64,000 nucleotides of DNA from Bacillota bacterium. GTDB lineage: Bacteria > Bacillota > Clostridia > Acetivibrionales > DSM-1351. The notes under the pieces were generated by a model. The model had not been told where the DNA came from, did no database searches, and saw only the letters and a program-made list of their open reading frames with translations. The stretch lies in the NCBI GenBank assembly GCA_023439045.1, contig JAEXOY010000042.1, positions 79,648 through 143,647 on the forward strand. The letters run 5' to 3'. Positions 45,600-54,849 of this stretch are shown here, in pieces (the stretch's first letter is position 1; every line of letters begins with the position of its first letter). A program made the position numbers and the translations under genes.

Positions 45600-46594
45600 A
45601 CCTCTATCATCTCATCCTTTACAAAGTCTCTTTTTGCTGTTGTACCTAATATTTCAAACCACTTCATAGGACTAATTCCATTTCCTGGACGCTTAGTGGT
45701 AATGTTTTGATTGGTATATATTTCTCCTTCTTTTATGTCCTCTTTTGCCACAATGCTTTTTCTAGCTATATAAATATTCTTTGACTCTGATTGAGAAGGA
45801 ATTTTTATATCACTACCAAGAGATGTTTCTACATTTCTAATACTCTTAACCATCTGTTGGAGTTCCTCGGGAAGTAGGCTCGCCTTATGATCTGGACCTG
45901 CCAGGTTTCTATCTAAAGTAAAATGCTTCTCTATTACTTCTGCACCCATTGCAACAGCAGCAATTGGAACTTCAATTCCAAGTGTATGATCTGAGTATCC
46001 AATTTTTACATTAAAAGTTGATTTCATAGATACCATAGCTCTTAAATTAACATCTGCAAAAGGCGTAGGATACTCAGTATTACAATGTAGAAGTGTAATG
46101 TCATCGCAACCATATAATCTTAGTATATCTATAGCTTGGGCTATTTCATCCATATTACACATCCCAGTAGACATAATTACCTTTTTCTTAGTTTTTGCAA
46201 TTTCAATCAGATACGGTAAATTTGTAATTTCACCAGAAGGAATTTTCCATATAGCTATACCAAGCTGTTGTAAGAACATAATACTCTCTATATCAAATGG
46301 TGTCGATAAAAATGTTATACCCACTTTTTCGCAATGTAGCTTTATCTCAATATGAGATTCATATGAAAGCTCTAATTTCTTTATCATATCGAATTGGCTT
46401 TCACTTGAATTAGTTGTGCTAATTTGGTAATCTGCTTTCTTTGCACTTTTTGATACAAGACTTTCTGTACAAAATGTTTGAAATTTTACAGCATCTGCAC
46501 CTGCCTTCTTTGCAGCCTCTATCATTCTTTTGGCCAAATTTATATCATTATTATGATTTACGCCTGCTTCGGCAATAATATAAGTTTTTTTCAT
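45596..46594 (-). CDS. legI: Legionaminic/sialic acid synthase, NeuB family
   Basis: Condenses a 2,4-diacetamido-hexose (or ManNAc) with phosphoenolpyruvate to the nine-carbon acid. The 332 residues comprise a TIM-barrel (YIIAEAGVNHNNDINLAKRM, IGYSDHTLGIEVPIAAVAMG, VIEKHFTLDR) and a C-terminal SAF antifreeze-like domain (ARKSIVAKEDIKEGEIYT, KRPGNGISP). GAGGACTTAC precedes the ATG. Substrate choice between Neu5Ac and legionaminate cannot be read directly; legB/legC nearby favour legionaminate. Confidence 0.9.
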   Translation of the reverse strand: MKKTYIIAEAGVNHNNDINLAKRMIEAAKKAGADAVKFQTFCTESLVSKSAKKADYQISTTNSSESQFDMIKKLELSYESHIEIKLHCEKVGITFLSTPFDIESIMFLQQLGIAIWKIPSGEITNLPYLIEIAKTKKKVIMSTGMCNMDEIAQAIDILRLYGCDDITLLHCNTEYPTPFADVNLRAMVSMKSTFNVKIGYSDHTLGIEVPIAAVAMGAEVIEKHFTLDRNLAGPDHKASLLPEELQQMVKSIRNVETSLGSDIKIPSQSESKNIYIARKSIVAKEDIKEGEIYTNQNITTKRPGNGISPMKWFEILGTTAKRDFVKDEMIEV

Positions 46595-46606
46595 TTTGTA
46601 AGTCCT

Positions 46607-47251
46607 CTAAACTATAACTTCTTTAATTTTCTTGCAGGGATTTCCTACTGCAACACAATTGCTAGATATATCGGAGATAACTACACTTCCAGCACCTATT
46701 ATAGTGTTCTTACCTATTGATTTATTTTGGATAATAACAGCTCCTGCACCTATGTGGGAATTTTCGCCTATTACTACTCCCCCACATAAGGTTGCAGAAG
46801 TTGCAATATGACAGTACTCATTAACTATGCAGTCATGTTCTACAACAACATTTGAATTAATTATTGCCATATTATAAATCTTACTCCCTGCATTTACTAT
46901 AGCATTTTTCCCTATATAGATTCCCTCTCCAATATCAGTAAATGAACTTATTATAGCCGTCTTATCAAATATATTAGGAGTAATAAAACCAATGTCTTTA
47001 AGCATTTTATATATTTTATATCTAGGCCTTATATCCCCAATACTACCAACACATACAAAGGCATTTTGACATCTTGTGTAAATGCTTGGCAAGTCAAAGT
47101 CTGCACCAATTACAGGTATATTATAGATTGAGTCCCCTTTTTTTAACTTCTCATCTATTATTCCTTCTATCTTAAATATTTTAGCTTCAATTATACTGTC
47201 AATTATGCTCCTACAATGCCCACCCGCTCCTATAAGCACAATACTTTGCAT
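46607..47251 (-). CDS. Sugar N-acetyltransferase, LegH/PglD/NeuD type
   Basis: A 214-residue acyltransferase with an N-terminal Rossmann-like PglD domain (SIVLIGAGGHCRSIIDSIIE) and a left-handed beta-helix of hexapeptide repeats (about 90-195). The likely catalytic histidine is in NVVVEHDCIV. In the legionaminate route LegH adds the 4-N-acetyl group after LegC; NeuD-like O-acetylation of the finished acid is the alternative. It lies 4 nt from the nucleotidyltransferase gene and 12 nt from legI. Confidence 0.83.
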   Translation of the reverse strand: MQSIVLIGAGGHCRSIIDSIIEAKIFKIEGIIDEKLKKGDSIYNIPVIGADFDLPSIYTRCQNAFVCVGSIGDIRPRYKIYKMLKDIGFITPNIFDKTAIISSFTDIGEGIYIGKNAIVNAGSKIYNMAIINSNVVVEHDCIVNEYCHIATSATLCGGVVIGENSHIGAGAVIIQNKSIGKNTIIGAGSVVISDISSNCVAVGNPCKKIKEVIV

Positions 47252-47254
47252 ATG

Positions 47255-48292
47255 TTATACCCCTAACTGCCTCTTCATATTTTCCATTTCCTCTAATTGA
47301 CCCATATCTAGCCACGACTTCTCACTTACTGGATAAACTCCTATATTGTAGCCCTTATTTCTGCAATTGATTACTATATCCGGAAATCCTATGGCTTCAT
47401 TTTCCTTAAGCTCCGATAATATATCCGGTTCTACCACATAAAAACCGGTATTCGTCAAAAATGAATATTCTGGTTTCTCTATGAAACTTTCTATTCCACC
47501 ACTTTTACTCATATTGACTACACCATAGGGAACCACTAGATGCTTATATGCACAAACCATAGTAATAGAGTTATTATTATCTACATGAAATTTATATATA
47601 TCGCTATAGTCCTCTTTAAGAATAATATCACAATTAGTAAGGAAAAACGTTTTTGTAATTTTTCCTTTAAGCAGATTTAACCCCCCTCCTGTTCCTAATG
47701 GAACTTCTTCCTCATAGAAGGTGATATCTTTATCTGTTTCACTAAAATATGCCTTTATCATATTCCTTTGGTGATTAACAATAAAATTAAATTGCTTACA
47801 ACCAAACTCATAAAACTTGTTAATTATATGTTCTGCAATTGGCAACTCTCCTATAGGCATAAGAGGTTTTGGTAGTACCTTCGTATATGGATAGAGTCTT
47901 GTTCCCTTGCCGCCTGCCATTACAACTACTGGTAAGTCAAGCTCATATCGTTTATGTACACTGTACCTCTCATCAGAAAATATAATATCCACAACTTTTC
48001 TTGATGAATTAATCACTGGAATAGAGAACAGTCCTGTTTTAACCATAATTTCCGTTGCCCTATTTTTTTCAGATACCAAAACATATCTGGGCGAATAATT
48101 TGCAATATTTGTTAATGGATCCCTTAGGTTCCCACCTCTTATTAGATATCTTCTCATATCACCATCTGTTAGTGTTGCAACAAATGTCTCTTCCTTCATA
48201 ACAAGTAGTATCTTTGGTATAATATTATCAAATTGTCTCATTGCATCTAATAAGTTTTTATTTTCATCAATTAAAAAGTTATCTATATACAT
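47255..48292 (-). CDS. CBS-domain nucleotidyltransferase, PtmE-like
   Basis: A protein of about 345 residues with two CBS domains (about 1-120: ATLTDGDMRRYLIRGGN, FSIPVINSSRKVVDI) followed by an NTP-transferase domain (VVVMAGGKGTRLYPYTKVLP, PLGTGGGLNLL, LTNCD). This layout is that of PtmE of Campylobacter, the glucosamine-1-phosphate guanylyltransferase that supplies GDP-GlcN for legionaminic-acid synthesis. ATG at 48292 follows AGGTGG by 8 nt; a GTG at 48304 is less likely. The nucleotide specificity is inferred from architecture and neighbours. Confidence 0.82.
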   Translation of the reverse strand: MYIDNFLIDENKNLLDAMRQFDNIIPKILLVMKEETFVATLTDGDMRRYLIRGGNLRDPLTNIANYSPRYVLVSEKNRATEIMVKTGLFSIPVINSSRKVVDIIFSDERYSVHKRYELDLPVVVMAGGKGTRLYPYTKVLPKPLMPIGELPIAEHIINKFYEFGCKQFNFIVNHQRNMIKAYFSETDKDITFYEEEVPLGTGGGLNLLKGKITKTFFLTNCDIILKEDYSDIYKFHVDNNNSITMVCAYKHLVVPYGVVNMSKSGGIESFIEKPEYSFLTNTGFYVVEPDILSELKENEAIGFPDIVINCRNKGYNIGVYPVSEKSWLDMGQLEEMENMKRQLGV

Positions 48293-48293
48293 T

Positions 48294-49439
48294 TCAATTT
48301 CCACCTATAAAATTATTATATATTTGTGTAAGCCTATCTATTTCTAATGTCCCCAGATTGCTACTACATGGGATATTGATAATATTTTCATGGTAGTAAA
48401 TTGCCTTCTCGATTTTATAACTTTGCTCGTCCACATATGGATATTGCATATTAATAAGCCCCCATATTGGCCTAACTTGAACCTGATTGTTAAGGAAGTA
48501 CTCTATTAAACTATTTTTACATCCCCTTGCCAATAAAGAATAGAACCAATAATTTGGACGAATATTCTCTTTAAAATCTAAAAGCTTTAATCCCTTTTCT
48601 CTTATTAAAAAGTAATTCTTTGCTTTTATATTGATAAAATTTTCTAGCTGTTCTAGTTGAGCTACACCAATTGCAGCTTGAACATTCGTCATTCTATAAT
48701 TATACCCTATTTCATTGTGTATAAAGTTTATTTCATCATCCTTTGCCTGAGTAGATAAATACTTTGCTCTTTTTACCATATCTGTGTTCTTTGCAACTAA
48801 CATCCCACCGCCACCGGTTGTTATTATTTTATTACCATTAAAAGAGTAAACCCCAATATCTCCTATAGTACCTGCATACTTCCCTTTAAATACTCCGTCT
48901 TGGTAATAAGTCCCTAGTGCCTCTGTTGCATCTTCAATTAGCTTAATGTTGTACTTATTACAAATAATTGTTGCCTGTTCCATATCAGCCATATTTCCAA
49001 ATACATGAACTATAATGACAGCCTTAATCTTCCTATTAGTTAGATTATTTATTAACTGTCCATCAACCATTTTACATTGTGTCTCACAAAAATCATTTAG
49101 CTTATCCATATCCATGCATAGTGAGTTATCACAATCCATAAAGATAGGTGATGCTCCAAGATATTTAACAGGATTAACTGCAGCAATAAATGTTAGAGTT
49201 GGAACAATTACTTCATCATCTCGCTCAACATTACATAGTTGAAGTGCTAAGTGTATTCCTGCAGTTCCACTTTGCAAAGCAGTTGTAGCTTGAACCTTTA
49301 GATACTTGGCCATATCCTCTTCAAACTTATTAACAAAGTGTCCAGCTGTTGAAACCCACTCCTGCTCAATTGCTTGAGTAACATATAAAAGTTCATTGCC
49401 TTTTAGATTTGGTACTGAAAGCGGAATATATCTATCCAT
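48294..49439 (-). CDS. legC: LegC-type PLP aminotransferase
   Basis: A DegT/DnrJ/EryC1 aminotransferase of about 381 residues that adds the 4-amino group to the 4-keto-6-deoxy-HexNAc nucleotide made by LegB. The PLP lysine is in YSFNGNKIITTGGGGM, preceded by LIEDATEALGTYY. The start YIPLSVPNLKGNELLYVTQA is typical of the LegC group. ATG at 49439 has AAGGTG 6 nt upstream; a GTG three codons earlier is possible. It stands 15 nt after legB. Confidence 0.88.
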   Translation of the reverse strand: MDRYIPLSVPNLKGNELLYVTQAIEQEWVSTAGHFVNKFEEDMAKYLKVQATTALQSGTAGIHLALQLCNVERDDEVIVPTLTFIAAVNPVKYLGASPIFMDCDNSLCMDMDKLNDFCETQCKMVDGQLINNLTNRKIKAVIIVHVFGNMADMEQATIICNKYNIKLIEDATEALGTYYQDGVFKGKYAGTIGDIGVYSFNGNKIITTGGGGMLVAKNTDMVKRAKYLSTQAKDDEINFIHNEIGYNYRMTNVQAAIGVAQLEQLENFINIKAKNYFLIREKGLKLLDFKENIRPNYWFYSLLARGCKNSLIEYFLNNQVQVRPIWGLINMQYPYVDEQSYKIEKAIYYHENIINIPCSSNLGTLEIDRLTQIYNNFIGGN

Positions 49440-49454
49440 TTTGTTCACCTTAAC

Positions 49455-50435
49455 TTATAAATTATAAATGTCTGTTTTATATTTGACCAAATTAGTTCTA
49501 AAGAAATCAATAGTCTCCATCAGCCCCTGTTCAAAACTATACTTTGGAGTCCATTCGGTCAAATTTAGTATTTTTGAATTATCTCCTAAAAGTCGATTAA
49601 CCTCACTTTTTTCAGGTCTAAGCCTTTGCTCATCACATACTATTGTTGCCTTAGGATTGATAATATTAATTATATCCTGTGCAAGTTGTCCCATAGATAT
49701 CTCTGTTTTGGTAGCTATATTTATTTCTTCACCTATAGTTTTAGGGCTTCTAGCTATTTTAATAAAACCATTTGCTGTATCCTTAACATAGTTAAAATCT
49801 CTTGTCGGCGTAAGAGCACCAAGCTTTATTTGTGTCTGACCAGACAGAAGCTGAGTAATTATTGTTGGTATTATCGCTCGTGCAGATTGTCTAGGACCAT
49901 ATGTATTAAATGGTCGAACAATTGTAACGGGTAAATTGAAGCTACGATAAAAACTTTCTGCAAGCCTATCAGCGCCGATTTTTGTTGCACTATAGGGTGA
50001 TTGCCCTTGAAATGGGTGTTTCTCATCTATTGGAACATACTGAGCAGTTCCATATACCTCTGATGTTGAAGTAACAAGTATCCTACTTACGTTTAGGTCT
50101 CTAGCTGCTTGAAGTACATTTAATGTTCCTTTGATATTAGTATCAACATAGCTATCTGGAGAATGATAACTAAATGGAATAGCTATTAATGCAGCTAGGT
50201 GATAAACCTCATCTACTCCTTTCATACATTCTCTTATTCCATTAGGGTCTCTTATATCTCCCGAGAAAACTTCCACTTCCCTTAATACATCTTTTTGAAG
50301 AGAGTCTAGCCATCCCCAGGAATTAAAAGAATTATAGTATGTTAAGGCTTTCACACTTACATTTTGTTGCAATAACTGCTCAGTTAAATGACTTCCTATA
50401 AAGCCATCTGCACCAGTAACTAATACTTTTTTCAT
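49455..50435 (-). CDS. legB: NAD-dependent 4,6-dehydratase LegB
   Basis: An extended SDR dehydratase of about 326 residues that forms the 4-keto-6-deoxy nucleotide HexNAc at the start of the legionaminate route. Motifs: MKKVLVTGADGFIGSHL (NAD binding), LVTSTSEVYGTA with the catalytic Ser/Thr, SPYSATKIGADRLAESFYRS (YxxxK) and TIVRPFNTYGPRQS. The start 50435 has AAGAGG just upstream, inside the end of the glycosyltransferase gene, whose stop is 1 nt away. An in-frame upstream extension lacks support. Confidence 0.88.
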   Translation of the reverse strand: MKKVLVTGADGFIGSHLTEQLLQQNVSVKALTYYNSFNSWGWLDSLQKDVLREVEVFSGDIRDPNGIRECMKGVDEVYHLAALIAIPFSYHSPDSYVDTNIKGTLNVLQAARDLNVSRILVTSTSEVYGTAQYVPIDEKHPFQGQSPYSATKIGADRLAESFYRSFNLPVTIVRPFNTYGPRQSARAIIPTIITQLLSGQTQIKLGALTPTRDFNYVKDTANGFIKIARSPKTIGEEINIATKTEISMGQLAQDIINIINPKATIVCDEQRLRPEKSEVNRLLGDNSKILNLTEWTPKYSFEQGLMETIDFFRTNLVKYKTDIYNL

Positions 50436-50436
50436 T

Positions 50437-52119
50437 TTATACCTCTTCTTTGTTCTTCTCCCAAATAAACCAGCCATCCAAATGTTTTACATTCTTAAAT
50501 ACTTGTAAAACATTTTTTTGTATAGTAACGTCCTTAATATAAACAGCAATAATTCCATTATTATTCAGCCTACTATATATAGTTTTCAGTGTATCAATTG
50601 GATTCTTAGAACACTCTATTTCTGTTTCAAATATTATATAATCAAACATGATACCTTGAAAAGCATCACTATATTGGTCTTTGTTCTCAACTAGTACAAA
50701 ATAATCAGACACACCCTTTAAATCCAATAAATAATTCCTTGAATTGGTTATATTATATATGGTTACATCAGTATTATGTACATTTTCCTTTATTGATTCT
50801 CTCACCTTAAGAGGGTTACTTCCAAGTCCGCAATTAATTCCTAAAACATTAGTATGGGTGGTATTATTGCATTTAAGAACGCTAAATAAACTAGGCGAAA
50901 AGCAAAATCCTGTACCCCAGGGGTCAATTCCAAATGTATTATAGAATTCCTTTCTTCCCTCAAGATAAAAGTCTATCTTGTTATCCTTCTCAATTTTTGT
51001 AATCTCATCTTTTAAGGTAACACTTCCAAAATGGTAACAATATGCATCCTTTGCAAGAATGAGTTTTAGACCTTTACGCCTTAATAGTAAAGCGCATTGG
51101 TCATCGGGAAAGGAATGCTGCTTTAGTGAGTAGAAATAACCAAAACTACATACCCCATTAGATGAATACATATACTTACTCCTGCATAATGCCAAAGGGT
51201 CACATAATCTTACTCTTTGTTCATGCCTAAAAACATCATACTTATTATTCTTCTTAGCAAAAATATGCATCTCCTCTAACGAAGTATATCGTGCAGGAAT
51301 TGATTGTAGATTACTTACATTCGGTGTAGTAGGAACAATAAATGCTATTTTTTCATCTGATTCCATACATTTTAACATATTACTTATTGCGTTCTCTGTT
51401 ATTACAACATCATTTGATATTACTAAAGTATACATGCCCTCAATTACTCTTGAAAATGCAGATAGTCCCCCTCCATTAACTAATATATCAATCTGCTTGG
51501 TAGGGCAAATACTTTCAAAATACTCCTTTGTACCGTCTGTAGACCCATGATTAATCAGAATCAACTCATAATTAAGATTAAATGGCAAGTATCTAAGAAC
51601 ATTTTCAACACATAATTTTGTATATTCAATCTTATTATAGCCAACAATAACAACAGATAAATCATATTTGTACTTGCCTAAATTCTCCATTTCATCTATA
51701 TAAGAATTGCAGGACAACTCAACCATTTCAGACCTGTAGTATTCTTTTACCTTCACCTCATCTGGAAATACACATCCCCAAAAATAAAACTTCATATGCA
51801 TGTCCTGAATTAGAGGAATTAATTCAAACTCAATTTTATCTAATGTTTTTACACTCCGACTAACGGCTAAAGAATTAATTCTCTGTAGTGAATCAATTAT
51901 ACTTTTGATGGCTTTGTCAGTATTAAGGTTTTTATTTTCACAAATCATCTGAGGAATTAGCTTATCCAACTTATCAAGAACTTTAACCATATCCTCAAAA
52001 ATAATTTTAAAATAGGTGAAATTATTTGATGAATACTGTTTATGTAATTCAATTGAAGCTTCAATCAATGTCTGCATCATATCTACTATTAAAAAGGCCT
52101 GTTTTTGATCCTTAATCAT
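50437..52119 (-). CDS. GT2 glycosyltransferase with helical N- and methyltransferase-like C-domains
   Basis: A 560-residue protein. An N-terminal helical region (1 to about 140) precedes a GT-A family 2 domain (about 150-390: DLSVVIVGYNKIEYTKLCVE, LINHGSTDGTKEYFE, CSFGYFYSLKQHSFPDDQCA). The C-terminal part (about 420-560: NVLGINCGLGSNPLKVRESI, FDYIIFETEIEC) has the layout of a class I methyltransferase, but the SAM-binding GxGxG is degenerate. Its start overlaps the upstream radical SAM gene by 8 nt. It probably builds the flagellin glycan. Confidence 0.78.
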   Translation of the reverse strand: MIKDQKQAFLIVDMMQTLIEASIELHKQYSSNNFTYFKIIFEDMVKVLDKLDKLIPQMICENKNLNTDKAIKSIIDSLQRINSLAVSRSVKTLDKIEFELIPLIQDMHMKFYFWGCVFPDEVKVKEYYRSEMVELSCNSYIDEMENLGKYKYDLSVVIVGYNKIEYTKLCVENVLRYLPFNLNYELILINHGSTDGTKEYFESICPTKQIDILVNGGGLSAFSRVIEGMYTLVISNDVVITENAISNMLKCMESDEKIAFIVPTTPNVSNLQSIPARYTSLEEMHIFAKKNNKYDVFRHEQRVRLCDPLALCRSKYMYSSNGVCSFGYFYSLKQHSFPDDQCALLLRRKGLKLILAKDAYCYHFGSVTLKDEITKIEKDNKIDFYLEGRKEFYNTFGIDPWGTGFCFSPSLFSVLKCNNTTHTNVLGINCGLGSNPLKVRESIKENVHNTDVTIYNITNSRNYLLDLKGVSDYFVLVENKDQYSDAFQGIMFDYIIFETEIECSKNPIDTLKTIYSRLNNNGIIAVYIKDVTIQKNVLQVFKNVKHLDGWFIWEKNKEEV

Positions 52120-53806
52120 ATGTACATGCTCCCTTTGTTTCTAGGTTCATCCTGGTACTCCAGCTTCTCCAAAACTCATTTTTGCTAATTAATTGATTGT
52201 ACTTTGCAATATACTCATCGCTTTTATCCAATTGACCTAACTCCCTATAACACTTAGCCATATAATAGAAAGCAAATGCATGCTCAGGAACAACATTTAA
52301 TACCTCTTTAAACATTATTAAAGCCCTATCGTACTCACCAGCTCTTATGTTATAGTTATACTTAAAATTTACTTCTAAATTTATAAAGTATAGTATATCT
52401 TCCAAATATTCAGTAGAAAAATCTTCTGTCTGAATAACAGCTTTCTTTAGCCTTATATCACCAATGCTTTTACATGCTAAGTAATTATTTTTAATGCAAT
52501 CTTCATATAAATCTGAACCTGGAAAAGGTGTTGCAAAGCTTATTCCTAACCAGTCTATTTCTAATGTTTTATAGTACTCTATTTCTTCTCTTATATCATT
52601 TTTAGTTTCTCCTGGCAATCCAATCATAACTCCTAATCTTACTATGATTCCAGCTTCTCTATAGTTTTTAATTATTGTAGGAACCTTATTTATATCTATC
52701 GGCTTTTTTATTATACTCTTAAGAACTCGTTGGGACCCTGACTCTAAAGGCAAAGAAACATAACCCGGACTCATCTCTTTTATTAAATCAATTACTTCCT
52801 GTGACGATGTAATAAACGAACTATTACCTGGAAATGAAAAAATACCCTTGTTTTTGCAATATTCGAAATACTTCTTAGCTCTTTCAAACTTTAGAAACAA
52901 TAATTCATCAGTAAAAGTGATACAATTAAATTTTGTGTGCTGTAACTGAATACAGATATTATCAATTGTATTGAAAACCCATTCATCAGAAAAATATCGT
53001 ATCCCCTTTCCACATATAGATTTGGTGTTACAAAAATAACAATTGAAAACACATCCTCTAGACGTAGCTAGGTATATATCATATATCTTTTTATATGAGG
53101 ATATATGATTACTATAAATATAGTCAAAATATAAATCAATATCGCTTAAAAGGGAAAAATCATATGGTGGAAGAATATTTAAATCTTCTACTCTTATAGC
53201 TTGAATCTTATCAATAGGTTTGTGTTTAGTGGCAAAAGCAGAACAATTGTTAAACACCTCGGTATATGATTCATGCGATTCCAATAAGATTTTGAATGGA
53301 ATTTCCCCCTCGCCTACACACACAGCATCAATACACTCCGACTTTAAAAAAATGTCACTATAAACATAGGAAGCTGTTACCCCGCCAGAAATGATTACCG
53401 AATTAGGAAAAAGTTCTCTTAAACAACTGATGATAATAAAAAAGTTGTTATATTCTGTAGTAGTATTTAGAGTAATGCCTATAATATCTGGTTCATCATT
53501 ACTATTTTTCCAACTACTAAAATAGTTATTTATAATAGTATCAAAGGTATCCTTCTTTTGAAAAGTACCTTCCTTTATTCTCTTGTAGATAAAATTATTA
53601 CAATCAACAATTGAACACTTAACTTGTGGCATGATATTACCAATCCATGTAGATAGTGCAACTGCTCCCATTGGCATAAAAAAAGAAAATTTTTTCACCT
53701 GGTTCCCATTAATATCATACTCATATCTATCTGTCTCCTTAACATTATACAATTCATTAAAATCTTCAGCAAATGGTGCAACAAACAAAATATTTTTAAC
53801 TTCCAC
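52112..53806 (-). CDS. B12-binding-domain radical SAM protein with TPR tail
   Basis: A 564-residue protein. An N-terminal cobalamin-binding-like domain (about 45-200: DIIGITLNTTTEYN, NSVIISGGVTASYV, CVGEGEIPFK) lacks the DxHxxG cobalamin-ligand histidine motif. The radical SAM core has CVFNCYFC (C252, C256, C259) within YLATSRGCVFNCYFCNTKS, and MIGLPGET near 400. The last 60 residues are a TPR-like helical tail (PEHAFAFYYMAKCYRELGQL). Such enzymes methylate or rearrange unactivated carbons; the substrate here is probably a glycan intermediate or protein. The start is GTG with GGAGG 8 nt upstream. Confidence 0.82.
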   Translation of the reverse strand: MEVKNILFVAPFAEDFNELYNVKETDRYEYDINGNQVKKFSFFMPMGAVALSTWIGNIMPQVKCSIVDCNNFIYKRIKEGTFQKKDTFDTIINNYFSSWKNSNDEPDIIGITLNTTTEYNNFFIIISCLRELFPNSVIISGGVTASYVYSDIFLKSECIDAVCVGEGEIPFKILLESHESYTEVFNNCSAFATKHKPIDKIQAIRVEDLNILPPYDFSLLSDIDLYFDYIYSNHISSYKKIYDIYLATSRGCVFNCYFCNTKSICGKGIRYFSDEWVFNTIDNICIQLQHTKFNCITFTDELLFLKFERAKKYFEYCKNKGIFSFPGNSSFITSSQEVIDLIKEMSPGYVSLPLESGSQRVLKSIIKKPIDINKVPTIIKNYREAGIIVRLGVMIGLPGETKNDIREEIEYYKTLEIDWLGISFATPFPGSDLYEDCIKNNYLACKSIGDIRLKKAVIQTEDFSTEYLEDILYFINLEVNFKYNYNIRAGEYDRALIMFKEVLNVVPEHAFAFYYMAKCYRELGQLDKSDEYIAKYNQLISKNEFWRSWSTRMNLETKGACTYD

Positions 53807-53820
53807 TTATAGGACCTCCC

Positions 53821-54819
53821 TTACTTATACTTAAGTAATATTTCTTCACAATAGTTATCTATATCATCTATAGTAAACGCCATAGGCTGATTGCAAATTT
53901 TACACATATTAAATTGAGCTCTTTTTTTCTTTAAATGGATTATTTGTAGGTTTCTAATCTTATCTCCCTTCCAAAAGTCCACAGCTGATCCATAATTAAA
54001 ATCACCGATAATATATTCACCCTTCCAATCTGCACAACATGCTACAGCCTTACCTGTGTGAAGTACTAAAAATGTTGTAAAAATATGCGGACATACATGC
54101 TTATAGTCAAGATTCTGTCCAAAGACTCCAATAGTTGAATTAGTGCACTCTAGGTTAGCGTCTGTCCATACATTGTCAACTATTTTTTCAATAAAAATCT
54201 CATCACAAACTTTTTCAAATCTGTTCAGGAATAAGTTTTTCTGTTGTTCCGAGTACCCCATATCACCTAACTTAATATATAGTTTACAATTACTCTTATT
54301 GAGATATAAGTGCTCGATTTTTTCTATATACTCGTCCATATCAATCTTTCTACCACAAGTTTTATAAAAGTCATCGTTATCAATACCATTTACAGAAATA
54401 TTGATCCAATCAAGTCCTGCCTCTATTAACTGCATATTAAGTGAATTATTAAGAGCAACTCCATTAGTATATAACTCGATATAATTGGCAACCTTTTTAT
54501 GTTTTGCATAAGAAATCATTTTAGGTAAAGACTTATTTAATAGAGGCTCCCCGAATCCACCTATTTTTAACTTTCGAAGTCTTTGTGGAAATTTACATAA
54601 GTCATCTATTATTTTACAGAATAGTTCAAAATCCATAAATCCAAAAGAGATACCCGACTGCTTAATAGAATCTGTATCATAATGGTAGCAGAATTTGCAC
54701 TTCACATTACATAGATTTGTAACCTCTATGGCCACTGAAAACGGCGTTTCCAATGGAATTACAGTCTGTAATGGTATTCTCGGCGCAATATGGATTTTAG
54801 ATATGTTGTTAGCCGTCAT
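53821..54819 (-). CDS. Radical SAM/SPASM-domain protein
   Basis: A 332-residue radical SAM enzyme. The cluster motif is CNVKCKFCYHYD (C37, C41, C44), followed by LKIGGFGEPLLNKSL. A C-terminal SPASM-like region has further cysteines (KHVCPHIF, VACCADWKGEYI, CKICNQP) for an auxiliary cluster. This class covers peptide-modifying maturases and sugar or alcohol dehydrogenases. Its place inside a sugar-modification island, 30 nt after the ThDP enzyme, favours a glycan or flagellin substrate. AGGAGAAATTT precedes the ATG. Confidence 0.82.
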   Translation of the reverse strand: MTANNISKIHIAPRIPLQTVIPLETPFSVAIEVTNLCNVKCKFCYHYDTDSIKQSGISFGFMDFELFCKIIDDLCKFPQRLRKLKIGGFGEPLLNKSLPKMISYAKHKKVANYIELYTNGVALNNSLNMQLIEAGLDWINISVNGIDNDDFYKTCGRKIDMDEYIEKIEHLYLNKSNCKLYIKLGDMGYSEQQKNLFLNRFEKVCDEIFIEKIVDNVWTDANLECTNSTIGVFGQNLDYKHVCPHIFTTFLVLHTGKAVACCADWKGEYIIGDFNYGSAVDFWKGDKIRNLQIIHLKKKRAQFNMCKICNQPMAFTIDDIDNYCEEILLKYK

Positions 54820-54849
54820 AAATTTCTCCTTATTTAAGCAAAATTGATA

